A stretch of 64,000 bases of DNA, from assembly GCA_033439265.1 (NCBI GenBank), contig JAVTVX010000015.1, positions 20,699,947 to 20,763,946 of the forward strand, read 5' to 3'. The position numbers and the translations under genes were made by a program. The notes below the pieces were generated by a model, which was not told the origin of the DNA, did not search any database, and worked only from the letters and a program-made list of their open reading frames with translations. Source of the stretch: Dillenia suffruticosa (lineage: Eukaryota; Streptophyta; Magnoliopsida; Dilleniales; Dilleniaceae). This document shows positions 34,044 to 45,301 of the stretch, piece after piece (position 1 is the stretch's first letter; every line of letters begins with the position of its first letter).

Positions 34044-34469
34044 GGCGTGGTGTCGAGAGGTAGTAGGAGTCACCCGGTCGGGAGTCGATCCTGCATGCTA
34101 GCTAGGATGCGTATAGAATCCATGTGAGTGGTATGACCCGCTCGAGAGTTCTGCCATGTATATTGGCTAGAATGGATACGGAATCCATGTAAGAGGATGG
34201 AGCTTAGAGATAGTAGGAGCTACTTGCTCAGGAGTTCAGTAGGTATGTTGGCTAGGGTAAGTGTGGAATCCATGTGAGAGGTGCGGAGTCGAGAGAGTGA
34301 AGCCACCCACTCGAGAGTTTGATTTTGTATATTGGCTAGGATGGGTGCAGAACTGATGTGAGAGGCATAGAACCGAGAGATAGTAAGTGCCACTTGCACG
34401 GGAGTTTAATTCTGTATGTTGGATACGATGGGTATGGAACCAATGTGAAAGGCATGGAGCTGAGAGATG
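34044..34469 (+). repeat. Diverged ~86-bp minisatellite, about five units
   Basis: Units start GG(C/T)(A/G)TGGAG-like at 34044, 34130, 34195, 34280, 34364 and 34451 (partial). Spacings are 86, 65, 85, 84 and 87 bp. Shared blocks are GAGAGATAGTAGGAG, CTCGGGAGTT, TATGTTGGCTAGGATGG and GAATCCATGTGAGAGG. Unit 2 lacks about 20 bp. Confidence 0.85.
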
Positions 34470-34471
34470 TT

Positions 34472-34536
34472 CGCTATTGCCATTAATGAAGATGTTGGCC
34501 GAAGGACCTTGGCTATTGCCATTAATGAAGATGTTG
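34472..34536 (+). repeat. Direct repeat of 25 bp
   Basis: GCTATTGCCATTAATGAAGA followed by TGTTG occurs at about 34473 and again at about 34512. Confidence 0.8.
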
Positions 34537-34612
34537 TAAAAAAATAATGGAATCAGAATATTATTGTGTAAGTCTAGAATCAGAATAACATAATAGCAAT
34601 GATAAAAAGTTA

Positions 34613-34880
34613 TTATAACAAGTAGTATGTAAGGGTACTAAGCTGAGATCTTCGAGGGTCTGGATCACATTCTAGTGTACCGATGCCAAAAGATGTTCTG
34701 AACTTAATCTTCATGTGCTTGGTACTTGACAGAGCTTCCAACTCATCCAAGCTAGGACAGCCCAATATGACATTATTAGGGGATGTCAACCTCACCACAT
34801 TAAATGTGGCTGTTGTAGTGGCGTGATTAGGTGGTATCCCTAGAGTTATCGGGAGCTAAATGATACCTTCGGGATATACC
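34613..34880 (-). pseudogene. Gypsy protease-region remnant
   Basis: The minus strand reads EGIIQLPITLGIPPNHATT and then VVRLTSPNNVILGCPSLDELEALSSTKHMKIKF, ending GIGTLECDPDPRRS. This matches the part of Ty3/gypsy (Tat/Ogre-like) polyproteins just after the protease, usually YNAILGRPGLN...STYH..KFPT..GVGE..GDQ. The catalytic Asp lies upstream and was not identified. It lies 3' of the gag remnant at 35849-36103 on the same strand, as expected for one element. The lineage is by resemblance only. Confidence 0.6.
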
Positions 34881-34989
34881 CATTCGTCAAAGAGTCCTTT
34901 CAAGGGATTGACATGAGGTTGAAAGTCATAGTAGTTAAGACCCATTTATTTGAAAGCATTCCACTTGAGAATGTGGCAAGCCACTCCTT

Positions 34990-35095
34990 GATAGGGGCCT
35001 ATTACATTCGTTCCTTTCATTCAAGGGGTCTTGCCCTAGTCCTTTTCAACGAGGGTTGCCGTGATAGGGGCCTATTACATTCGTTCCTTTCATTC
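34990..35095. repeat. 33-bp direct repeat inside gypsy remnant
   Basis: GATAGGGGCCTATTACATTC plus 13 further bases occurs at 34990-35022 and 35063-35095, a local duplication 73 bp apart. Confidence 0.85.
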
Positions 35096-35163
35096 TCACT
35101 TCGGCAGCTGTCAAATGCCTCAACTTCTTCAGCTACAATGTACTTCTCGGTTCAGGTGTAAAA

Positions 35164-35645
35164 TGTTGAAATAAAGCACAATTAGGGCATATGGTTGTCC
35201 CAATCCAGTAAACTTTGTACTCTTAGAACAAGACCCAAATGTAAAGTAAAAAGGGAGGCAATGTAATGGGCCCTAAATGGATCTAACCCACGGGTTTCGG
35301 GCTGGGCCCGGCAAAATTGGGGGCCAAAGGCCCCCAACGGCTAGTAAAAGAACTAGCCATTGGGGACTTCCCAACGGCTAGTTCTTACTAGCCGTTGGGG
35401 ACTGCCCAACGGCTAGTTCTTACTAGCCGTTGGGTCCAACGGATAGAGAGGGCAAAGCCCTCTCTCCCCATCTCATTTTCTTCTCTCTCAACTCTCTTTC
35501 TCTTCTTCTATAAATAGGATAGCTAATTGCTTTTAAAAGGTATGAAAAAATGCCTTCAACCTCTTGTATGCTCTCTTTGAAACATCAATAAAGTACTTGA
35601 AGTTCTTATTCATTTCTCATTGCTTGCTTCTTTGGAATTTCAACA
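35164..35645 (+). mobile_element. Family E solo LTR
   Basis: 482 bp from TGTTGAAATAAAGC to TTTCAACA with perfect TSD TAAAA (35159-35163 and 35646-35650). It shares the LTR design of families A, C and D: pyrimidine tract, TATAAATA at 35509-35516 and AATAAA near 35588. No internal copy of this family is in the window. It sits in the gypsy remnant. Confidence 0.92.
35333..35434. promoter_or_regulatory. Five-site MSA (3R-MYB) palindromic array in E LTR
   Basis: Perfect YCYAACGGYYA matches at 35333-35343 (+), 35370-35380 (+), 35389-35399 (-), 35405-35415 (+) and 35424-35434 (-). The last four form two identical inverted pairs, each with the 8-bp loop GTTCTTAC between the arms. TATAAATA follows 75 bp downstream. 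The known plant mitosis-specific activator element has this consensus and is bound by three-repeat MYB factors. Confidence 0.65.
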
Positions 35646-35650
35646 TAAAA

Positions 35651-36563
35651 CTCTTAAATAGAGGCCAGAGGAGTTTTGGTGATCGAGCTCTTCATCCTTG
35701 AGGGCCACAATCCTATGAATAACGTTGCTCGTGTGATAGAATGATCTAAACTTGAGACCTTCAATATCTTGATCTTGAATTTGTTGAGAAAGTCGCTCAA
35801 GGTTCGTTATCTTTTTGCCAGAGGGATAGGAGGAAAGTAGACTTCCTCTTAGCCCCCCTGGCTAATCACAAATGGAGTCTCAAACTGTTGTTGGAGTTGG
35901 TAGAAACCTTTGATGCTGGATAGTTGGAGTGAGTTAAACCATATTAATGCATTTCCCTTTAGGGTCATGGGAAAGTGTTTATACGTGGTTGCATCTGACA
36001 TATCTCTTGAGATCATCATCGTAACAAAAGAATCCATGTGGTCTCGGGGATCAGTACTGCTATCATACATCTCTATATAAGGAAGAAGAACATTATGGGG
36101 CATCGGTTCGGCGATAATTGAGAGTTGAATGGCGATGAATCAAAGAAACAAGGACCGGTGTCATTTCGCCTTACGTTAGCTCTCTTGAGCTCGGCGGCTA
36201 CAAGTTCTTCAACTTGTTTTCTCAAATTCTCCGACTCCCATCGAGATGTCACTAAAGGTTGGAGGCATGCACGAGGCTAAAGTCTATTCGAGCATGAGTG
36301 CACTGAATTCCCAGAAGGAGGTAAGACTTGCTGTTAGAGAACACTACTGATGTTTTTCTAGGTGTTTGCTCATCTCTTGTATCTAGGATTCTAATTTCTC
36401 TATTTGAGAGTGATGGACCCGGTCGAGAGAGGCCCAAGTAAGGGGCGGAGTAGAGCCAGTTGGAGGTTGAATCGCTGGAGGTTGAGGACCTTCCTGTAGG
36501 GATGGTTCCATTTGGTGTTGTGAGCAGACCATTGAGGTGTCTGGCTGTGTACCTGGAACCATT
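35651..36563 (-). pseudogene. Gypsy gag remnant
   Basis: Between 36103 and 35849 the minus strand reads MYDSSTDPRDHMDSF, SDATTYKHFPMTLKGNALIWFNSL and IKGFYQLQQQFETPF. This is the Ty3/gypsy capsid pattern (Y.G..DP..H...F, FP.TL.G.A..WF..L..SI..F..L...F). The preceding 36560-36250 is Gln/Pro-rich, as in the N-terminal part of such gags. It stops in frame at Gly-Gly near 35849 and has frameshifts. Together with the protease remnant it marks one minus-strand Tat-like gypsy fragment, split by the E solo LTR. No LTR of its own is visible. Confidence 0.65.
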
Positions 36564-37238
36564 TGTTGAAATAAAAGAGAACTAAGTATAGTTAGCATAG
36601 GCCCCATTTCAAGCCAAGTTTAAGCCCATCCATGAGATGTATTTGGTCCATTCCTTATGAGTTTTTAGTCCTCAAAAGGGCATTGTTAAGCCCCTAAAAG
36701 AAGCCCAAAATGGGCCCTAAAAAGGGCAAAACGGCTAGTTCTTTTGAACTAACTATTGCACTGTGTATAACTGCCATAAAAATGACTGTTATACAGTGAT
36801 TTTGGGGACAGTGTCCCCAATGTCCCCCAACGGCTCCTTGAGTCTTTGGGGTCTTTTTCCCTCTCTTTCTCATGTAATAATCTCTATAAATAGGAGCTTG
36901 TATGTGAAACATCTTTGATGAATGTATGATTCTCTACACATCATGAGAACATTGCACAATTAAGAAACTATTCTCTTGAGAGAGAATATTATGAGAGTTT
37001 GAGAAATTTTCGCATAGGAAAATCTCCCTCGTTAAATGATTTACCGGACTTGAGTTGAGACATCATGGATCTGCGGTGGTGATTCGATTTCATGATCACC
37101 ATCTGACCAAGCAATCCATTCGAGAGATTTCACAACTCGGCAAAGATTTTGAAAACCTACACATTTAGGTACTTTCCCAAAAATTCCGATCTTTTTATTA
37201 TGCTTCCGCATACGCAGTTGTGTCAATTAAATCCAACA
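36564..37238 (+). repeat. Apparently chimeric LTR: family A U3 joined to family B U5
   Basis: 36564 to about 36903 is a family A LTR from TGTTGAAATAAAAG through CTATAAATAGGAGCTTGTATG. It then changes to sequence that matches family B LTRs (CATAGGAAAATCTCCC, GTGATTCGATTTCATGATCACC, ATGCTTCCGCAT, ending CCAACA at 37238). The switch lies just after the TATA box, near the expected start of R. The flanking 5-mers CCATT and AAAGC do not match, so integration as one unit is not proved. Confidence 0.55.
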
Positions 37239-37937
37239 AAAGCTATAGACTTTAACCACTTTATATAGTCATAATTGATTTCTCTACTTTGTATGGAAAA
37301 ATATAGACTATAGAAAGCAATAGGCAGAATCTCACATGCGTGTCATGCCCCTTTTTATTTTTTGTCTTTAGATATTTGCTAACATGCTATCTCATTCCGG
37401 ATACAAATATAGATTGTTGTAAGCCCAAATATTGTGCAAACAGTGATTTCTCTAAGTATGTTATTGTTCTTAAAATGTAGTTTCCTACTTGTACAAAATC
37501 AGGACTGCCAGAGATTGTTGTTTTCCCACTTATAACTTGGTGAGTTACACATTTAGCAAACTCAATTGGGAAATTAATTGCTTTTGCATGGAGAAAATTC
37601 AGCTGATAATACAAACATGGAGCAAAATGTGGCAACACTGTTGCCATATTTATTCCAAGTGGCTTATTGTACCTGGATTCATGAGGGCATGATAATCACA
37701 CATATCTAATCATGTTATGATGAGTCCACATGTCTTAGGCCTCATCTATAAGCAAATATCTATTTCTATTAAGGATATTTTGATTACTATCTTTTATATA
37801 TAATCCATCCATGTGAAAGTTTTAATTATAATATTTCAATAGCAGATGACTAGATCATTAAAGGTTGCATATTTAATGGCTTTTTTTTTTCTTGTTCTGC
37901 TATAATTGGTTCATGATATATGCTAATCTTCTTTAAG
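37239..37937. other. Low-repeat spacer, possibly host gene intron
   Basis: No transposon recognised. A possible splice donor GTGAGT is at 37540-37545. A branch-point-like TGCTAAT and an acceptor TTTAAG lie just before 37938. Confidence 0.3.
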
Positions 37938-38056
37938 GAAGAGAGCAGGCTGGAACACAGTTGGCTTATACTTGGCTACAGAACTATGACATCCTCGATG
38001 AATTTTCTGAGAGCTTCATCGAATGGGTTACTAATAGAGAGATGTTTTTCCCCTGA
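37938..38056 (+). CDS. Possible last exon of an unidentified host gene
   Basis: After a plausible acceptor (ATCTTCTTTAAG) comes an open stretch ending in TGA at 38054-38056. It reads REQAGTQLAYTWLQNYDILD and then EFSESFIEWVTNREMFFP. The composition is balanced, with Trp, Tyr, Asp and Glu, unlike the chance ORFs of this region. It belongs to no transposon domain I know. I do not recognise the family. No upstream exon could be joined with confidence, and the D element inserted about 100 bp downstream, so this may be a gene fragment. Confidence 0.35.
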
Positions 38057-38162
38057 TATTTAGAGCAACCTTTTTTTGTCCAAGGTCATAGCTATTCTTG
38101 TCATCCAATTCATCTCATCCAAAGGATGTGGAACCTCAATAGAATAAAGTAGTATAGAGGTC

Positions 38163-38578
38163 TGTTCAAAAGGGGAATTAATCAACTTATCATCACATTT
38201 CTAAACGGCCTTCCCAAGAGTCCACCAAGCTCTTCTCCTTTGAAACCAAATAAATTTTTTATGAGTTTCTTGTCTCAAAGATGAAGGTTTAAATTGGCAT
38301 AGACAAATCTAGCCGTTGGAGACTGTCCAACGGCTAGTAATTCTAGCCGTCGGAGACAGCCTCCAACGGCTAGTAGAGAGGGGTCTTAACCCCTCTCTTG
38401 TTCTCTCATTTGCTCACTAAATTCTCTCCATCTTCTTCTTCTATAAATAGGCTTTTATATATTCAAGCAAGGGTATGAACAAAAGTTCAAAACTATGAAT
38501 GTTATTTGCTCTCATTATTAATAAAATTCAGAATTTCATTTCAAAGTTCTCTTGTGTTCTTACTTTGATCTTTCAAAA
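38163..38578 (+). repeat. Family D 5' LTR
   Basis: Ends CAAAA rather than CAACA. TATAAATA at 38443. Three perfect MSA motifs at 38310-38320 (-), 38326-38336 (+) and 38362-38372 (+), with a fourth changed to TAGCCGTCGGA. Confidence 0.85.
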
Positions 38579-41500
38579 TGGTATCAGAGCAATTGAAAGC
38601 GATGATCATGTCTTCATTCTCATCCTTAATTCTCTAGATGAAACTCACAAGACAATGGTGACATGTGCTCCAAATGCAAAAACTTTGTGGGATGAAATGT
38701 TCTCTTTATATGGCTTGGAATCCAACCTTGGAAGAATCTTTGAGCTGAAGAAGCAAATTGCTTCCATAAAAAAGGAAGGTAAATCTCTTTCTCAATACTT
38801 TGGTGAATATACAGATGCTTGGAATGAGCTAATTACTCTACGGCCAGATTCTATAGACCTCAAAGTTCTTCGAAAAAGAAGAGATGAGGATAAGATATTT
38901 GGTCTTGTCATGGGCTTAGATGATTCTTATTCTCATCTAAGGCAAGAAATCCTTCTAATGAAGGACTTTCCATCATTTGGGGAAGTTCAAAATATGATAC
39001 AAAGAGCTGAAGTGAGTATTAGATTGGAAGAAAGCTCCAAACAAAAATTAGAAGCTCAAGCATTCATTGCCTCAACAAATGAATTCGTTGCTGCCAAAGT
39101 ATCTCAAACTCAAAGGAGAAATGAGATTTGTTCTCATTGCAAGAAAAGAGGCCATTCAAAAGATAAATGCTGGCTATTGCATCCTCATTTGAAGCCTAAA
39201 ACATTCAAACAAAGAGACCAGCAAGGAGCTTCAACTGCCTTCGGTTCTGGACAGCAGCCTTCTGTCCAATTCGTGAAGGTCCAAGCTCCATCAATTGCTG
39301 ATTTTGCTGTACTCCAAACTCAACTAAATGAGGTTAAAAAGATGCTTCAACAAATGGCTCCTTCATCTGGTAAAATTCAAGAACCTTTCTCATGTTTAAA
39401 TTCTGAAAAATTTCTCATTGATTCGGGAACCAAATGTCATATGGTTAAGGATAAAGCAAAAATAAAGAGATTTGAAAAACTTCCTAACCATATGATTGTT
39501 CGTGTTGCAAATGGACAAGACTTGAGAGTAAATCAAGTTGGGGAAGTTAACATTTTTGGAAAACCAACAAATGCTTTATATGTCCCCAAACTTACCTCAA
39601 ACCTACTGTCCATTAGCAAAATCACCAAGGATCAAAAGTGTAGAGTTGTCTTTGACCCCAATAATGTCTCTTTTCAGGACCTCAAGTTGAATCAATTGAT
39701 TGGCAAGGGTTTTAGGAGAGGAGGACTTTATTACTTGGATCAAGAACAAACTGCACTTGTAGCTCACGTCAAGGAGGATCAATCTCTTTGGCATAGACGC
39801 TTAGAACATCCTAGTGATCGAGCTTTAAAACGTCTATTCCCAACCTTAAATTTTGAGAATAGATATTGTAAAGTTTGTATTTTGGCTAAGGAAACCCGAA
39901 CAATGTATCCCATTTCAAAAACAATTTATGAAAATCCTTTTGATTTGGTTCATTCAGATATTTGGACTTCTCCTATTATGTCTCACTTGGGTTACAAATA
40001 CTTCATTACTTTCATTGATCACAAAACGAGGTACACATGGGTGTATCTTCTAAATACCAAAGACCAAGCTCTTGAAGCTCTCAAGAGCTATGTGAAGTAT
40101 GTGACCAAACTATACAATGCCAATATAAAAGTCCTAAGGTCAGATCATGGTGGGGAATTTACAAATCTCAATTTTGAAAACTACCTTAAGAACAATAGCA
40201 TTATACATCAAATATCATGTGTTTACACACCCCAACAAAATGGGGTAGCTGAAAGAAAGAATAGACACATACTTGAAACATCTAGGGCAATGATGTTCTA
40301 TGCAAACATGCCTCAAAAATTCTGGTGTGATGCGGTTAAAACCGCGGTTCATGTTATCAATCTTATGCCCACTGAAATTTTAAAAGGGCAATTGCCTCTA
40401 GAGGCTCTTCTGGGAAGAAAGCCTAAAATCTCTCACCTTAGGACATTTGGTTGTACATGCTATATTCATATTCCAGCACACTTAGGAAACAAATTAGAAC
40501 ATAGAGGAAGAAGGTGTGCATTTCTCGAATATACAGCCTTTGAAAAAGGTTATAGGTGCTATGATCGTACTACTAACTGAACATACACATCTAAAGATGT
40601 GATATTTTTGGAGGATGAGTTCTATTTTGCGGGAAATGAAGAAACAAAGGAAATGCCAAAGACTGAAATTCCTCCTAGCTCTTGGGACTTTCTCATATCT
40701 CCTCCTCAAGAAGCTGAACAAACGGAAGGAAACTCCACCTCAGACGCAACCCACAACTCTCAAAATGAAAATTCAGAACCTTTAGAAGCTGAACAAACAA
40801 TTGCTTCAGGGAGAGAAAGTGATATGAATGAAGAAAATACAAATGAAGAAGAATCCTTTGAGATTGAAGAGGAACCGGATCAACCTCCACCTCAGCTAAG
40901 AAGATCAACAAGGCTTAGGCTTCCACCATCCGAATGGATCAACCATAGGGTGTTCTATAACTCTAGGGTAACCTCTCATCCTATTCATAATCACTATACT
41001 ACTTCACATGTTTCCTTGGACCACCAAGCCTTCTTGAGTAAACTAGATAAAGAAGCGGAACCAATATCATTTGAGGAGGCATCAAAGGATCCAAGATGGA
41101 GAAGAGCTATGGAGGAAGAACTAGAAGCTCTATCAAAAAATGGGACATGGGAAGTCACATCTCTACCAAAGGGGAAGAAAGCCGTAGGATGTAAATGGGT
41201 TTACAAAATCAACCACAAAAGCGATGGATCAATTGAGCGATTCAAAGCAAGACTAGTGGCTAAAGGATATACTCAAGCATATGGGATTGATTATAAGGAG
41301 ACCTATGCTCCGGTTGCAAAAATGAACACTATTAGAGTCCTCTTGTCTCTTGCAGTGAATCATGGATGGAGCCTATTTCAAATGAATGTAGCCAATGCTT
41401 TCCTTCAAGGAGATCTGGAAGAAGAAGTCTACATGCAAATACTGAAGGGCCTTCCATCACAAAGAGGAAATGCATGCAAACTTCATAAGGCAATTTATGG

Positions 41501-42590
41501 TCTCAAGCAATCTCCAAGAGCTTGGTACGCAAAGTTAAGCCATGATTTCCTTAGTAATGGATTTCATAAATGCAATAGTGATTCATCTCTCTTTCTTAGA
41601 AGGACTAATGATCATATCACAATTGCATTAGTATATGTAGATGACATTATCATCACAGGTAGTGATTTGCATCAAATAGACCTAGTTAGGAATTTCTTAA
41701 AGTCTAGATTTGAAATTAAAGATCTAGGGAAACTAAAGTATTTTCTAGGTATTGAGTTAGCCTATTGTACCAATGGAAAGCTTGACCTTTTGCAGGAAAC
41801 GGGAAAGCTTGGAGCAAAACCGGCTTGCAGTCCAGTTTCCTCTTCTAGTCCTTTAGGCGATGACAATGATCCTCTAGAAGACATTGAGAGATTTCAGAGG
41901 CTGGTTGGGAAGCTTATCTATCTCACCATCACAAGGCCAGACATAGCATTTGCTGTGAGCTATATAAGTCAGTTCATGCATTCTCCAACAAAAGGTCATT
42001 GGAGTGCTGCAGAGAGAATTCTTCATTACATCAAAGGATCACCCGGGCTAGGGATTTGGATGAAGAACAATGGAAGATCAGACATTGAGGGGTATTGTGA
42101 TGCTGATTAGGCAGGGGATCCCACTGATAGAAAGTCTACCGCTGGATATTGTATGTTTGTCAGAGGAAACTTGGTAGCTTTGAAGAGCAAAAAACAGCGG
42201 GTTGTATCTAGATTAAGTGCGGAGGCCGAGTATAGGGCCATGGCAGCTAGTGCAAGTGAGATAGTATGGCTGAAGACTTTAGTAGAAGAACTAGGGTTCA
42301 CGGTCTCCACTCCAATCAAGCTCCATTGTGACAATCAATCCGCAATTCACATTGCCACCAATCCGGTTTTCCATGAACGGACCAAACACATAGAGGTTGA
42401 TTGTCATTTTATTCTTCAAAAGGTAGAAGAAAAACTCATTGTGACTCCTCATATCAAGGGAAAAGATCAGCTAGCGGATATTTTCACAAAGGGAGGGACA
42501 GCAGCTCACTTACAAGAAATGATGGGCAAGTTGGGTACTATCAATATTTACGCACCCAACTTGAGGGGAAGTGTTCAAAAGGGGAATTAA
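38578..42590 (+). pseudogene. Family D gag-pol pseudogene
   Basis: The ATG at 38578, last base of the LTR plus PBS as in family A, gives MVSEQLKAM but then meets a stop. About 75 codons of the gag N-terminus are deleted and the frame is shifted. The rest of gag-pol continues in the frame seen from about 38600. Zinc knuckle CSHCKKRGHSKDKC is intact; protease DSG, integrase (HSDIWTSP, RSDHGGEF, AERKN), RT YVDD and RNase H (CDNQSAIHIA) are readable. A TGA at 40578-40580 interrupts the connector after integrase, and a TAG at 42108-42110 replaces the Trp of the RNase H DADW motif. A 24-bp in-frame deletion removes part of ILSQRKYAL near 41778. The stop at 42590 is 19 bp inside the 3' LTR. Confidence 0.9.
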
Positions 42591-43049
42591 TCAACTTATC
42601 ATCACATTTCTAAAGGGCCTTGCCAAGAGTCCACCAAGCTCTTCTCCTTTGAAACCAAATAAATTCTTTATGAGTTTCTTGTCTCAAAGATGAAGGCTTA
42701 AATTGGCATCGGGCCAGCAAAAGGGCCCTCTTTAGGCCCACAAAGGGGGGCCCAATCGGGCCCCAACGGCTAGACAAATCTAGCCATTAGAGACTGTCCA
42801 ACGGCTAGTAATTCTAGCCGTTGGAGACAGCCTCCAACGGCTAGTAGAGAGGGGTCTTAACCCCTCTCTTGTTCTCTCATTTGCTCTCTAAATTCTCTCC
42901 ATCTTCTTCTTCTATAAATAAGCTTCTCTGTATTCAAGCAAAGGTATGAACAAAAGTTCAAAGTTATGAATGTTATTTGCTCTCATTATCAATAAAATTC
43001 AGAATTTCATTTCAAAGTTCTCTTGTGTTCTTACTTTGATCTTTCAATA
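42572..43049 (+). repeat. Family D 3' LTR
   Basis: Starts after the purine tract TTGAGGGGAAG and ends CTTTCAATA. TATAAATA at 42913-42920, AATAAA near 42991. Confidence 0.87.
42762..42843. promoter_or_regulatory. Four MSA (3R-MYB) motifs in D 3' LTR
   Basis: Perfect YCYAACGGYYA matches at 42762-42772 (+), 42797-42807 (+), 42815-42825 (-) and 42833-42843 (+). A fifth, at about 42781, is degraded to TAGCCATTAGA. TATA box 70 bp further on. Confidence 0.65.
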
Positions 43050-43093
43050 AGGTAGACCAGGTGATATCCATACTTAGCTTGAAGGATAGTCTC

Positions 43094-43544
43094 TGTTGGT
43101 AAATGCCCACAAAGGGCATTTTGGTAATCTTGGGATAATAGGGTAACTCCCATTATCCTATTAACCAACCAATAATGTCCCCATTTTTTTTTTACAATAA
43201 TACTCTCCTTCCTCAATTGAGAGTTCTAATGGGAAAAAGACACATGGCCAGGGTTAAAGAATGAGAGAATTCTCTACAGAGAGAGAAATACATTGAGGGA
43301 TGAGACATTTTCATGTAGGAAAATTTCTCTGGTCATTGGAATTCATTGGACTTAGGATTGAGGTGTCGTGGTATTGCAATAGTGATTTGATCCGTGATCA
43401 CCATCCCAACCAAGTGATCTGTACGAAGATTTCGTAACTCGGTTGAATCTTTGGAGGACCTATACATTGAAGTATTTATCCCAAAAATTCTAAACTATTT
43501 AATTTTGCTTCCTCATGCGCATGTTGTGATGTTTAAATCTAATA
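43094..43544 (+). repeat. B3 5' LTR
   Basis: 451 bp from TGTTGGTAAATGCCC to TCTAATA. It is followed by TTGGTATCAGAGCA, with the PBS one base inside. Confidence 0.8.
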
Positions 43545-44700
43545 TTGGTATCAGAGCATTCGTTAGATTTAATAAAAAAAATTTTGAAATTTTTTTGTTT
43601 CAAATGTGTATGGTAAAAATTTTAGGGTTTGGATCATGGATGAGTTTCGTGAATTTTAGTATACCACGTGAATACCCATGGGCCAAAGATCATAAAAATG
43701 ATTTTTGTTGAATTTTTCTAGCATGTTAAGCCCATGAAAAGTCTAGTTGAATTTTTCGATCATATAGACTTTAGAATCTTAGATCTATCACTTTAGAGGG
43801 CAAATTGATCTGTGATAATGGTTTATACATGTTCCTTATGCTTGGATCTATATTTTGATGCATTTGATTGTCAGTTTCAGTAGCCAGAAATTGAGTTTCA
43901 AAAATGGCCATGAAGGGTCAAAACTTTTATTGTTTGATTTGCTGAGATTAGGGCCTAAATCTAACTAAAATCAAGTTAAGAATGCTTGGATAATGTTTAA
44001 TAGCAATTTTCCAATGAAAACTACATGAAAAATTGGCTGATAATGAGTTTTTTGGAAACCGGGTCAAAAGACCTAGTTGTAGAACCTGTTGGGTAGAGAA
44101 AACCCAACCCAGATACGCCAGCGCGTGCAGTACATGCGCGAGAAGGCGCGTCAAGCTCGTGGCAGAAGGCTTGTAAGATGCATGCACTGAGGATGTGCAT
44201 GAAGCTAGCGCGTGATGTTCACACACACTGAGGCGTGTAGCAGTGTTAGGTTGATCCGAGTCGGTCCGACCTAGGTCCGGGCCTCAACCAGTATCCCGAC
44301 CTAGGATGCGACCTAGGCTCGCGTGAAGGCGCTGTCAGATGTGCTGTGCATCTGGCATATGCACCAAATTGTTGCCGATACGTGGAGGCACGTAGCAGTA
44401 CATGGAGCCGTGCCGTCGACGCGTGGTAGCACGTGAGGATGCCGACGGCACGTCAGGTTGTTTTGAATTGGATTTTTCCAATTTTTTGAGGGTTCTACCT
44501 TTATATTTGTGACTTTTCTGTTGGTTTTTGTTTATCGAAGCCAAGTCCGAATGGTAAGATGTGACTCCAAATTATGGTGTATAGTGTTCGTTGACTTATA
44601 TGCTCACTTTAGTATCTATCCTCAAGTCATTTTTGAATTGTTGATTCATAGGGTGTACAAAATGTGAAAGTAAGCATCACTAAGTCACTAAAGTCTCTCT
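43545..44700 (+). other. B3 leader
   Basis: PBS at 43546-43557, then about 1.1 kb noncoding. It matches the B2 leader (for example GGGTTTGGAT, TTCGTGAAT), with a GC-richer part with GCGCG motifs at 44100-44460. Confidence 0.7.
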
Positions 44701-44841
44701 TACTGCATTGAAAACTGTCGTATAAAATTTTTGCAAGGATAATAAACTGAATAGTAAGATCTACGAGATTTCATACCGGTAGATTTAGTTTGTTCTCGAG
44801 GAGCAAAATCTGAATGAAATTTTGAGGCATGAGATGGTGGG
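44701..44841 (+). pseudogene. B3 gag, first part
   Basis: Aligns with B2 gag from 9612 (ACTGTCGTATA..., then TTTAGTTTGTTCTCGAGGAGC). The ATG is lost and frames are broken. Cut at GTGGG (44837-44841), the TSD of C1. Confidence 0.65.
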
Positions 44842-45301
44842 TGTTGAAAAGAAGAATAACTTAACCCATCTTCATCACCAACCAAGTGCATCTACTTAGA
44901 AGTCCAAAAATCAGCATGCATTGTCCAGCAAGCATAGCCCATTTGGGCAACCTAAACCAACCCAAAATACATTCAAAAATAGGCCCAAGGAAGCCCAAAA
45001 GTTTGGAGAAAAGTCTAGGAAGCAAACCCAAATAGCTAGGGGCAATTTGGGCAGCATATATTTCAACAGTCAAAAAACTAGCTGTTGGAATTCCTTGGGG
45101 TTTGAGCTCCAACGGGAATATTACTTTTGAATCACTTTCTACCAGCTATTTTTCCCTTTTCTCTATAAATAGAGCCTCATTGTATCTCCAAAAACCATGA
45201 GAAAAATGCTCTCAAATTTGTCCATGTATGCTCTCATTCTTCTTCAATAAAATTCAGAAGTATTCTTCATTTCTTGTGCTTTATTTTTTGATATTTCAAC
45301 A
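44842..45301 (+). repeat. C1 5' LTR
   Basis: TGTTGAAAAGAAG...TTTCAACA. TATAAAT at 45164, AATAAA near 45246. Confidence 0.95.

Larger units (their letters stand above)
38163..43049 (+). mobile_element. Ty1/copia element of family D, decayed
   Basis: 5' LTR 38163-38578 (416 bp) and 3' LTR 42572-43049 (478 bp), starting TGTTCAAAAGGGG. The 5' LTR lacks about 62 bp around the GGGCCCAATCGGGCCCC segment. Probable TSD AGGTC (38158-38162) and AGGTA (43050-43054), one mismatch. PBS TGGTATCAGAGC at 38579. The coding region has one large gag deletion and two stops. Confidence 0.88.

Noticed and set aside
35333..35434. Regularly spaced short repeats as a CRISPR array
   Set aside because: The units are inverted pairs inside an LTR of a plant element, with near-identical short loops, not unique spacers.
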